From Pseudomonas wayambapalatensis (GTDB lineage: Bacteria > Pseudomonadota > Gammaproteobacteria > Pseudomonadales > Pseudomonadaceae): a stretch of DNA of 64,000 bases. The translations under genes and the position numbers were made by a program. The notes under the pieces are model-generated. The model saw nothing but the letters and a program-made list of their open reading frames with translations, was not told the DNA's origin and did not search any database. The DNA is taken from contig CP077096.1 of the NCBI GenBank assembly GCA_014268975.2, positions 2,951,501 through 3,015,500 of the forward strand, in the 5' to 3' direction. Position 1 is the stretch's first letter; each line of letters begins with the position of its first letter. This document shows, one piece after another, positions 1-7,986 of the stretch.

Positions 1-401
1 GGGGCGAAACCGGCTTCCATGGCGCCGATGATGAAGCGCAGGGCGTAGAACTGCCATTCGCTGGTGACGAACACCATGGCAGCGGTGGCCAGGCCCCACG
101 AAATCATGATCCGCGCGATCCAGCGACGGGCGCCGACCTTGTACAGCATCAGGTTGCTCGGCACCTCGAACAGCACGTAGCCGACCACGAACAGGCTCGC
201 CCCCAGGCCGTAGGCGGTGTCGCTGAAACCAAGGTCGGTCTGCAGCTGGAACTTGGCGAAACTGATGTTGATGCGGTCGAAGAAGGCGAACAGGTAACAC
301 ACCATGATCAACGGCATGAGGCGCCAGGCAACCTTGCGGACCAGGGCTTTTTCGCTGTCGGCGCCATCGGCGGCACCCAGCGGCAGGGCGGAAAGACTCA
401 T
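1..401 (-). CDS. MFS transporter, anion:cation symporter type (5' part only)
   Basis: The first 133 residues of a major facilitator superfamily permease; the rest lies beyond the window edge. The N-terminus is cytoplasmic (MSLSALPLGAADGADSEKAL), followed by a first helix with YLFAFFDRINISFAK, the DR-N pattern typical of the ACS (anion:cation symporter) family that imports organic acids. The ATG at 401-399 is preceded by GGAGAACATCA, a good ribosome site. It lies 87 bases downstream of the HMG-CoA-lyase-like gene on the same strand, so it probably imports the substrate of that pathway. The substrate is inferred from context only. Confidence 0.85.
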   Translation of the reverse strand, partial: MSLSALPLGAADGADSEKALVRKVAWRLMPLIMVCYLFAFFDRINISFAKFQLQTDLGFSDTAYGLGASLFVVGYVLFEVPSNLMLYKVGARRWIARIMISWGLATAAMVFVTSEWQFYALRFIIGAMEAGFA

Positions 402-488
402 TGATGTTCTCCAGTCGGGCCGCCCTGTGGGCGGCCTTGTTGTTCTTGTTGTCTGGCGGGGCCGCGGCCCCTTGGTTGTGACGAAGAG

Positions 489-1427
489 TCAGCCGGGCAG
501 ACCGGCCGGCAGCGGATGCAGGTCGCAATTGCGTCCTGCCTTGACCAGTTGCCCCGGCACCTCGTGGCCGAGCAACGCAGGCAGGGTGCGCGACATCTTC
601 AGCAGGCCGTCGAGGTCGATGCTGGTAGGGATGCCCATCTCGATGCACAGGTTGACCAAGTCCTCGCTGCAGATGTTGCCCGACGCCCCCGGCGCGAACG
701 GGCAGCCGCCCAGCCCGCCGAGCGCGGCATCGAAGCGCCGCGCACCGGCCTCGTAGCCCGCCAGCACATTGCACAGGCCCAAGCCACGGGTGTTGTGAAA
801 GTGCAACGTAAGCATCGACGCCGGCAGGCGCTCAAGGCTGCGCCGCACCAGACGCGCGACCTGACGCGGATTGGCCATGCCGGTGGTATCGGCCAGGGTC
901 ACGCCTTGTACCCCCAGCTCCAGGTAGGCGTCGAGCAGGCGCAGCACCAGGTCTTCCTCGACGCGACCTTCGAACGGGCAGCCAAACGCGGTGGCGACAC
1001 TGGCGTTGAGGCTGACCGCCTGACCTTGCACGGCCTGGACGATATCGCCAAAGCCCGCCAGCGACTGTTCGCGGCGCATGCGCATGTTGGCCAGGTTATG
1101 CGACTGACTGGCCGACAGCACCAGGTTCAGCTCGTCGGCCCCAGCAGCCAGTGCCCGCTCGGCGCCTTTGAGATTGGGGATCAAGGCGACATAGACCACA
1201 CCCGGCTGACGCTGGATGCCACGGAACACCTCGTCACCATCGCGCAACGCTGGGATGGCCTTGGGCGAAACGAACGAGCCTGCTTCGATGCGGCTGAATC
1301 CGAGCTTGGACAAGCCATCGATCAGGCGGATCTTGTCTTCGGTCGGCACCCAGGTCGGTTCGATCTGAAGGCCGTCACGCGGGGCAACTTCCTGCACCAC
1401 CAGCCTGTCTGTGTGGTTATCGGTCAT
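489..1427 (-). CDS. Hydroxymethylglutaryl-CoA lyase family protein
   Basis: A 312-residue member of the HMGL-like TIM-barrel family. HMG-CoA lyase cleaves 3-hydroxy-3-methylglutaryl-CoA to acetyl-CoA and acetoacetate. The N-terminus shows EVAPRDGLQIE (substrate and metal-binding R-D), the C-terminal part has LHFHNTRGLGL (metal-ligand His pair), and the loop GLGGCPFAPGASGN carries the catalytic cysteine of true HMG-CoA lyases. Length is normal for the family. Its start overlaps the stop of the upstream CoA transferase by four bases, indicating translational coupling. A related lyase specificity (for example citramalyl-CoA) cannot be excluded from sequence alone. Confidence 0.9.
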   Translation of the reverse strand: MTDNHTDRLVVQEVAPRDGLQIEPTWVPTEDKIRLIDGLSKLGFSRIEAGSFVSPKAIPALRDGDEVFRGIQRQPGVVYVALIPNLKGAERALAAGADELNLVLSASQSHNLANMRMRREQSLAGFGDIVQAVQGQAVSLNASVATAFGCPFEGRVEEDLVLRLLDAYLELGVQGVTLADTTGMANPRQVARLVRRSLERLPASMLTLHFHNTRGLGLCNVLAGYEAGARRFDAALGGLGGCPFAPGASGNICSEDLVNLCIEMGIPTSIDLDGLLKMSRTLPALLGHEVPGQLVKAGRNCDLHPLPAGLPG

Positions 1428-2617
1428 TGCACCACCCCCTTGGCCCGCAGGCCGATGACTTCATCGGGGCTCAAGCCCAGCCCGGCCAGCAGTGCATCGG
1501 TGTGCTCGCCCAGCGCCGGGCCTTGCCAGTCGACACGGCCAGGCGTGGCCGACAGCTTCGGCACGATACCCGGCATGCGCACCGGGGTGCCGTCGGGCAA
1601 CTGGCTGTCCAGCAGCATGTCGCGGGCCTGGTAGTGCGGGTCGTTGACGATATCGGCAACCGAATAGATGCGCCCGGCCGGGACCTCGGCGGCTTCCAGC
1701 GTGGCCAGTACTTGGTCGATCGGGTGGCGGCGGGTCCAGCCCTCGATGGCATCGTCGAGCTGAGCCGATTGCGCGGCGCGACCATCGTTATGGGCAAAGG
1801 CCTCGGCCTCGCCCAGGTCTGGTCGGCCGATGGCCTGCATCAGGCGGCGGAAGATCGGGTCGCTGTTGCCGGCGATCACCACGAACGCGCCGTCGGCGGT
1901 GCGGTAGGTGTTCGACGGCGCGATGCCGGGCAGGGCACCACCGCTGCGTTCACGCACATGCCCCAGCAGGTCGTACTCCGGCACCAGGCTTTCCATCAGG
2001 TTGAACACGCTTTCCACCAGCGATACATCGACCACCTGACCCACACCGCCATTGGCACGCACATTGAACAGCGAGAGCAAGGCGCCCATCACCGCGTGCA
2101 GCGAGGCCAGCGAGTCGCCCAGGCTGACGCCTGCCCGCGCCGGTGCCGAGCCCTGTTCACCCGTGGTGTAGCGAATACCGCCCATGGCCTCGCCGATTGC
2201 ACCGAAGCCAGGCCGGTCGCGATATGGGCCGCTCTGGCCATAGCCGGAGATACGCACCAGGGTCAGGCGTGGATTGAGCGCGTGCAGAACGTCCCAGCCC
2301 AGGCCGAGCTTTTCCAGCGCGCCGGGGCGCAGGTTCTCGATCAGCACGTCGGTGTCGGCCAGCAGGCGCTTGACGATGGAAAGGCCTTCAGCGGCCTTCA
2401 GGTCGAGGGCCAGCGACTTCTTGTTACGCGACTGCAAGTACCACCATAGCGAGGTGCCGTCGTGCAGCTTTCGCCACTTGCGAAGCGGGTCGCCCTGGCC
2501 CAGGGCTTCGATCTTGATGACTTCGGCACCGAACTCACCGAGCAGGCGAGCGGCGAAGGGGGCGGCGATCAGCGTGCCTATTTCCAGGACCCTGATGCCT
2601 TGTAGCGGGGCAGGCAT
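1424..2617 (-). CDS. CaiB/BaiF family (class III) CoA transferase
   Basis: A 397-residue class III CoA transferase. It begins MPAPLQGIRVLEIGTLIAAP and has the family pattern GAEVIKIE near residue 30, RNKKSLALDLK, and DVLIENLRPGALEKLGL; the catalytic aspartate region follows in GFGAIGEAMGG. I chose the ATG at 2617 because AGAGG lies just upstream and family homology begins there; an in-frame extension to 2710 has no homology. Coupled to an HMG-CoA lyase, the enzyme probably activates a free dicarboxylic acid to its CoA ester, using succinyl-CoA as donor. The human homologue SUGCT uses 3-hydroxy-3-methylglutarate and glutarate. Confidence 0.88.
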   Translation of the reverse strand: MPAPLQGIRVLEIGTLIAAPFAARLLGEFGAEVIKIEALGQGDPLRKWRKLHDGTSLWWYLQSRNKKSLALDLKAAEGLSIVKRLLADTDVLIENLRPGALEKLGLGWDVLHALNPRLTLVRISGYGQSGPYRDRPGFGAIGEAMGGIRYTTGEQGSAPARAGVSLGDSLASLHAVMGALLSLFNVRANGGVGQVVDVSLVESVFNLMESLVPEYDLLGHVRERSGGALPGIAPSNTYRTADGAFVVIAGNSDPIFRRLMQAIGRPDLGEAEAFAHNDGRAAQSAQLDDAIEGWTRRHPIDQVLATLEAAEVPAGRIYSVADIVNDPHYQARDMLLDSQLPDGTPVRMPGIVPKLSATPGRVDWQGPALGEHTDALLAGLGLSPDEVIGLRAKGVVQ

Positions 2618-2735
2618 GGTGCGTACCTCTTTGTTCTTGGACTTTGAGGTAGAGGCTACGACTGGCGCCTGGAACACACCAATCCTGTGTCGGCAACAAC
2701 CGTTCGCCAAATGCGAAGGGTAGGGGCGACACCCC

Positions 2736-3653
2736 TCAGCCGCCAGGCTCAGCCGCGCGCAAATGCTCGAACAGCAAGCGGCTCACCGGCGACAGCGACT
2801 CAAGGTCCCGCGCCACCAGCAGCAACTCACGCTCGGCCCACTCGTCGCTCAGCGCCACCGCACGCAACCCCAGCGCACCGCCAAACAACTCGAAGGCCTT
2901 GCGCGGCAGGATCCCCACACCCATGTCAGCCTGCACCATGCGGCACACCGCATCGAAGCTGGGGACATGAATACGCAGGCGCAAAACCCGCCCGGCGCGG
3001 CGAGCGGCCTCGTGGGTACGCATGTTGATGGAGCTCGCCGAGTGCAGGCCGACAAAGTCGTTGTCCAGGGTTTCGGCGAAGTCCACCTGCGCCTGGTGCG
3101 CCAACGGATGCCCTTCACGCACCACCAGCACCAACTGGTCGCGTCTGTAGCGCACCTTGAGCAGGTCGCGGGTGTCGCTGTCGCTGGAGCAGATACCCAG
3201 GTCCGCCACGCCATCGAGCAACCCCTGGATCACGCCATTGCTGGGGCGCTCCTCCAGGTCCACCTTGATCCGTTCGTGTTGCGCGGCGAACAGCGCCAGG
3301 TCTTCAGGCAGAAACTGGATGATCGCCGACAGGTTGGCGAGCATGCGCACGTAGCCGCGCACTCCCTGCAAGTGCTCGCCCAGTTCCAGGCCGATCTTCT
3401 CCAGGTTGAACAGCATGCGCCGGGCGTGGTGCAGCAGGGTTTCCCCGGCCGGGGTCAGGCTCATGCCTCGGGCCTGGCGGGCGAACAGCGGCGAGCCGAG
3501 CGCTGCTTCCAGCTCGTTGAGGCGCTTGCTTGCCGCCGACAATGCGATCGCTTCGCGCGCGGCGGCACGGGTCAGGCTACCTTCCTCGTGGATGGCGACG
3601 AACAACTGCAAGGTCACCAGGTCAAGACGACGGATGAGGTTGTTCAATTGCAT
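2736..3653 (-). CDS. LysR-family transcriptional regulator
   Basis: A 305-residue LysR regulator. The N-terminal winged helix-turn-helix reads LQLFVAIHEEGSLTRAAARE...LSAASKRLNELEAALGSPLF, followed by the usual linker helix and an effector-binding domain from about residue 90. It lies on the same strand, just upstream of the CoA transferase operon, rather than divergently as is common for LysR genes. It is the obvious candidate activator of that operon. The inducer is unknown. Confidence 0.88.
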   Translation of the reverse strand: MQLNNLIRRLDLVTLQLFVAIHEEGSLTRAAAREAIALSAASKRLNELEAALGSPLFARQARGMSLTPAGETLLHHARRMLFNLEKIGLELGEHLQGVRGYVRMLANLSAIIQFLPEDLALFAAQHERIKVDLEERPSNGVIQGLLDGVADLGICSSDSDTRDLLKVRYRRDQLVLVVREGHPLAHQAQVDFAETLDNDFVGLHSASSINMRTHEAARRAGRVLRLRIHVPSFDAVCRMVQADMGVGILPRKAFELFGGALGLRAVALSDEWAERELLLVARDLESLSPVSRLLFEHLRAAEPGG

Positions 3654-3665
3654 GGCCAGACGCCC

Positions 3666-4448
3666 TTACTTGCCCGTTGATGCCGTGCGCGAGCGCAGCG
3701 CAGTCGCCAACCCCACGGTCAGCACCACCGCCAGCCCCACGGCGAGCAGGAAGGTCAGAGCGATACCCAGGTGCGGCAGCAGCGCGCCGAGGCTCAGGTA
3801 GAAGGCAATCACCCCGACGGCACCGATGGCGTTGCCGCGGATCATCCCGGCCATGGAGAAACGCCCACCCTGGACATGGGAGAACACCACCAGTGGCCAG
3901 GCGATCACCGGAATCGGCGCGAGCATGCCGCTGACGGCAGGCCCCAGCCAGCTCGCCGCGCCTGTGGTGAGCATCAGCAGACTAGTTGCAGCGACCATGC
4001 GCATGGGGATTTCCCACCAGCGCGGCCTGATCTGCGCAAGCTGCGCCGGGCGTGGCTCGCGGGCCGTGGCCCAGACCAGCAGCACCACCAGGCACAGGGC
4101 GACAACGATCGAAACCGGCAGATTGCCCCAATGGGTCAGTACATAGGCTGCCACGCCGTACAGCGCGAGCGACACCAATGCAGTGAGCGCCACGCCAAGC
4201 CTGCGGCTGGCGAACAGGTAGCAGGCATAGCTGGCCTGGACCGCTGCCAGCCCGCCGAGTGCGCCCGGTATGGCGTTCAGGGAGAAGGCGGTGCCTTGTT
4301 CCAAGCACAGGAAGATCATGACCAGCGCCGAGGTGATCGGCATGCCGGAGAGCAAGCCGCCGAGCAGCCCTCCCCAGCGCCGCGAGGCCAGGGAGACAGC
4401 CCACATCAGAAGGGGAGTGACAACGAGCTTGAGGTAGAAGAGCGTCAT
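3666..4448 (-). CDS. Integral membrane protein of unknown function
   Basis: A 260-residue polytopic membrane protein with about eight hydrophobic segments. It starts MTLFYLKLVVTPLLMW and has a small-residue motif WGGLLGGLLSGMPITSALVM early on and a second similar stretch GPAVSGMLAPIPVIAWPLVV in the second half, suggesting an internal two-fold repeat. The ATG at 4448 is preferred over the upstream in-frame ATG at 4508, which would add a polar tail with no membrane character. It ends 12 bases before the LysR start on the same strand. Substrate and role are not recognisable; a small-molecule transporter or exporter is possible. Confidence 0.7.
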   Translation of the reverse strand: MTLFYLKLVVTPLLMWAVSLASRRWGGLLGGLLSGMPITSALVMIFLCLEQGTAFSLNAIPGALGGLAAVQASYACYLFASRRLGVALTALVSLALYGVAAYVLTHWGNLPVSIVVALCLVVLLVWATAREPRPAQLAQIRPRWWEIPMRMVAATSLLMLTTGAASWLGPAVSGMLAPIPVIAWPLVVFSHVQGGRFSMAGMIRGNAIGAVGVIAFYLSLGALLPHLGIALTFLLAVGLAVVLTVGLATALRSRTASTGK

Positions 4449-4545
4449 GACGGCAAGCGGTCCGTTTGTTCTTGTCTGGCCGCAGGGCTGAGCCTGCGGC
4501 CGCGACATTGTCGATCATCCTCTGCGTCAATGACACCGCTTTGTT

Positions 4546-5577
4546 TCAGCGACTGGCGTCGAGCACTACCCGGTAGCGCGCCTTGCCGCTGCGCAGATGG
4601 TCGATCGCCGCGTTGACCTGGCTCATCGCGAACTGTTCGACCTGGGGCACGATCTGGTGGCGTGCACAGAACTCGAGCATTTTCGCCATCGCCGCCGGGG
4701 AGCCGACCGGCGAGGCAGAAAGGCTCTTCTGCTGGAGCATGAGGTTGAACACGTGCACCGGGATAGCCCCGGGTACCACACCGACGAAGTTCACCCGACC
4801 TCGGGTACCGAGGGTGCCGATCATGGCGGTCCAGTCCAGGTCGGCATTGGCAGTCACCAGAAGGAAATCGAGGGTGCCAGCAATGGCTTTGAGCGCCTGG
4901 CTGTCGGTGGAGGCCACCACCTTGTGCGCACCCAGGCGCCGGGCTTCATCCTGCTTGCTCAAGGATGAGGTGAACGCGGTCACCTCGCAGCCCCAGGCAT
5001 TGAGAAACTTCAGCGCCAGGTGCCCCAGCCCGCCGATGCCGACCACCCCGACGCGATCGGTGGGTTTGACGCCGAATGACAGCAGTGGGTTGAACACCGT
5101 CGAACCGGCACAGAACAGCGGACCGACAAGGGCAGGGTCGAGGCCGTCCGGCAGCGGGATGGCCCACGCCCAGTGCGCGCGCAGGCGGTCGGCGAAACCG
5201 CCGTTGCTGCCGATGATCGTCGGTCGGGCCGAACCACACAGGTTGTGCGAGCCCTCCATGCACGGCGCGCAGTGCATGCAACTGCCTTTGTACCAACCGA
5301 TCCCGACCCGCTGGCCAACCTGCAGCCCGGTCACCCCATCGCCGACCTGCTCGATGCGCCCGACCACCTCGTGGCCCGGAATGAACGGGTACTGGGTCAG
5401 CCCCCACTCGTTGTCGATCATCGACTGGTCGGAATGGCAGACGCCGCAGTACTCGACAGCGACTTGTACCTCGTCAGCGGCCAGCGGGCCGGGATCATAG
5501 CTGTGCCGCTGCAGCGGCGCTCCCGGCGCGGTGGCGGCCCAGCCGTTGAATGACGTGGTTTGGGTGGGATTGCTCAT
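4546..5577 (-). CDS. Zinc-dependent NAD(P) alcohol dehydrogenase, YahK/CAD-like
   Basis: A 343-residue medium-chain dehydrogenase. The catalytic zinc ligands are in CGVCHSDQ and PGHEVVGRIE, the structural zinc site is the cysteine cluster CMHCAPCMEGSHNLC, and the Rossmann fold has GIGGLGHLALKF. The order and the GWYKGSC segment are those of the cinnamyl-alcohol-dehydrogenase/YahK group, which reduces a broad range of aldehydes with NADPH. It is divergent from the McrBC-like pair and shows no obvious operon partner. The physiological aldehyde is unknown. Confidence 0.9.
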   Translation of the reverse strand: MSNPTQTTSFNGWAATAPGAPLQRHSYDPGPLAADEVQVAVEYCGVCHSDQSMIDNEWGLTQYPFIPGHEVVGRIEQVGDGVTGLQVGQRVGIGWYKGSCMHCAPCMEGSHNLCGSARPTIIGSNGGFADRLRAHWAWAIPLPDGLDPALVGPLFCAGSTVFNPLLSFGVKPTDRVGVVGIGGLGHLALKFLNAWGCEVTAFTSSLSKQDEARRLGAHKVVASTDSQALKAIAGTLDFLLVTANADLDWTAMIGTLGTRGRVNFVGVVPGAIPVHVFNLMLQQKSLSASPVGSPAAMAKMLEFCARHQIVPQVEQFAMSQVNAAIDHLRSGKARYRVVLDASR

Positions 5578-5712
5578 GGGACACCTCCAGAGACTTGGCG
5601 AGTGTTACGAAGCCTGGGAAGTGTAGACCGCCCCTGATGCCGCGAGAGTGGCTATGAGCTACTATCCGCCCCCATCGCCTTCTTGCCCCATGCCCCGCCC
5701 AGGAGAGTAGCC

Positions 5713-7986
5713 ATGTCACGGGACCTGACAGACAACGAGCAACTGAAACGGATCTGCGAGGATCTGCTGGCAAACGTCGCCTCGACACAAGGCAATCAGC
5801 AATGGGTCGACAACGTGCTAAGCGGGATGAACGACATCGCGAACATGAGCCGCGAGGCGTTCATCGACCCTGCGTTTCAGCTCAGCCTGTGGGAGAGCGA
5901 GGCGGTCACTACGACTGGGTCGGGCAGCGTGAAGATTGCAGCGGCCGCCAATGACCCAGAGATCGCAGCGTCGCTCTGGACGTTGCGCTGCGACTATCAG
6001 TCATGGCTCGCTGAAGACAGCCATCAGCGTAGCGCCAAGCTGCACAAGAGCTGGAACGAAATCCTCCATAAGGCCACCGAACGTACCGGGCGTACGCCAC
6101 GGTTGAAACTCAGTCGAATCTTCACCTTGTTGTGCCCAGGCGCATTCAGCACCGTCGCGGCGTATCGCAGCCTGAGCGAACTGGCCAAGGCACTGGGCAT
6201 CAAGCACCACAATGCCTCGCTCGTACATCTTCAGGAAGATGTGCTCGAGCGCCTGGCCGAGGTCCTGGGGCCCATCAACGAGCCTCGCAGCGAAGAAGGT
6301 GTGAAGCGCCTGACTCTGCCCTGGTTGCTGGTGGAGGAGTTGCGCAGCGCCAACAGCGAAGCGACGCAAGTGCGCTCGGCATCGGGCGTACTGCAGCTCA
6401 ACCCACTTGCACCGGAACGGCGCCGCCGAGGGATGCAGCCTATCGTCGGCGGTCTTGGGGCGATCCGCTCGATGATCGAGTTCGTCGGTGATGGCTGCAG
6501 CCGGGAAGACTTCACCGTGCACTTGCAGACGCTCAACCCCAAGGCAAAACCCGATGCTCCGCGCGGGCTCATTTATGCGTTGATCGCAGAGTGGGACGTG
6601 ATCAAGGCGGTTGCCGGGGGCCTTGAACTCACCGCGCGAGGAGAGGCGCTGCTGGAGTCCGGCGATCCGGACGAGGTGCAGGACTGGATGCTCACCCGCA
6701 TCCTGGGCTTCGACTTCCTGCTCTGCGAACTGGCTAAAACATCCATGTCCAGGCGCCAGGCAATCGATGCCCTGAAAACCCTCAATCGCGCCTGGACCTC
6801 CGACGGCCGCCCCAGCGCGCTGATTTCCTGGATGCCAAAGCTGCAACTGGTGGATTTCACCGGCAAGAAGATGCAGTTGAGCGAACGAGGCCGGCAATGG
6901 CAGAAACTGGTGATCTGGAATCCACTTGCACTGCCGAGTGACGCCGACCCTGTCGACCTGACCGAATTCATGGACGATGAGGACGAGGTGGAGGATGTCG
7001 CCGAGGAGCGCCCGAGCCTCACGCAGATCATCGATCGCTTCGATCCCCAGCTGAGCTTCCCCGCGACCCTCATTGCCCAGCTCGATGCAGGGCTGTGGTC
7101 ACACCCGCGTCGGCACTTCGCGGTACTGACCGGGCTGAGCGGTGCCGGCAAGACGCAGCTTGCGCGCAACTATGGGCTGAGCCTGTGGAACGATATGCAA
7201 GCAGCGAAGCAGGGCACCCTGGTAGTGCCCGTGCAGCCCGGCTGGCACGACGACTCCAGCTTGCTGGGTTATGTCAATCCGCTGGATACCGACCATTATG
7301 TACGTACCCCTGCACTGGAGTTTCTGCTGCAGGCGGCCAGCGACCCTTTGCGCCCCTATACCCTGGTCCTGGACGAAATGAACCTGGCGCATCCAGAGCA
7401 GTACATGGCTGCCTTGCTTTCGGCCATGGAAACCGGCGATGCAATCGTTTTGCACAATGAGCCTGACGAAGTGGCCGGTGTGCCCGACAGGTTGCCGTAC
7501 CCGAGCAATCTGCTGTTGATCGGTACGGTGAACATGGATGAGACCACCCATGGGCTGAGCGACAAGATTCTTGACCGAGCGGCTGTCATCGAGTTCTGGG
7601 ATATCGATGTCCAGGCCTACGCAGGCTGGAGCCAGAGCCGACTCGGCAGCGAGCAAGTGAGCCGGGTTCGAACGGTGATCACCGAGCTGGCGCAACTGTT
7701 GCGACCGGTGCGCCTGCACTTTGGCTGGAGAACCTTGCAAGCGATTATCGGTTACCTGGAGCAGACCGAGCGCGGCAAACTCCTGACATTCGACCAGGCG
7801 CTGGACCAGGCCATCTACTCGCGGATCCTGCCCAAACTGCGCGGTGAGGACAGCCCGCGACTGACGGAGGTGTTCGACAAACTGCAACGCGCTCTGCGGG
7901 CCGCCCGATTGCCGCTGTGCGCCGCCAAGGTCGGCGACATGCTGGATGACCTGAGCCATAGCGGCTCGGCCCGGTTCTGGCGATGA
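5713..7986 (+). CDS. McrB-like AAA+ NTPase of a two-gene restriction-like system
   Basis: A 757-residue protein with a large N-terminal region (about 1-450) of no recognised fold, an acidic linker (FMDDEDEVEDVAEE), and a C-terminal AAA+ module of the McrB/MoxR type. The Walker A motif is GLSGAGKT at residues 474-481, Walker B is LVLDEMN at about 551-557, and the sensor region GTVNMDETTH begins near 604 and runs into LSDKILDRAAVIEF. The classical McrB GTPase signature MNTADRS is replaced by NMDETTH, so the nucleotide may be ATP; this is inference. The ATG at 5713 follows AGGAGAG. Its stop overlaps the start of the DUF2357 nuclease by four bases, so the two are surely coupled. The N-terminal region probably recognises the target and is the novel part. 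Confidence 0.82.
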   Translation: MSRDLTDNEQLKRICEDLLANVASTQGNQQWVDNVLSGMNDIANMSREAFIDPAFQLSLWESEAVTTTGSGSVKIAAAANDPEIAASLWTLRCDYQSWLAEDSHQRSAKLHKSWNEILHKATERTGRTPRLKLSRIFTLLCPGAFSTVAAYRSLSELAKALGIKHHNASLVHLQEDVLERLAEVLGPINEPRSEEGVKRLTLPWLLVEELRSANSEATQVRSASGVLQLNPLAPERRRRGMQPIVGGLGAIRSMIEFVGDGCSREDFTVHLQTLNPKAKPDAPRGLIYALIAEWDVIKAVAGGLELTARGEALLESGDPDEVQDWMLTRILGFDFLLCELAKTSMSRRQAIDALKTLNRAWTSDGRPSALISWMPKLQLVDFTGKKMQLSERGRQWQKLVIWNPLALPSDADPVDLTEFMDDEDEVEDVAEERPSLTQIIDRFDPQLSFPATLIAQLDAGLWSHPRRHFAVLTGLSGAGKTQLARNYGLSLWNDMQAAKQGTLVVPVQPGWHDDSSLLGYVNPLDTDHYVRTPALEFLLQAASDPLRPYTLVLDEMNLAHPEQYMAALLSAMETGDAIVLHNEPDEVAGVPDRLPYPSNLLLIGTVNMDETTHGLSDKILDRAAVIEFWDIDVQAYAGWSQSRLGSEQVSRVRTVITELAQLLRPVRLHFGWRTLQAIIGYLEQTERGKLLTFDQALDQAIYSRILPKLRGEDSPRLTEVFDKLQRALRAARLPLCAAKVGDMLDDLSHSGSARFWR

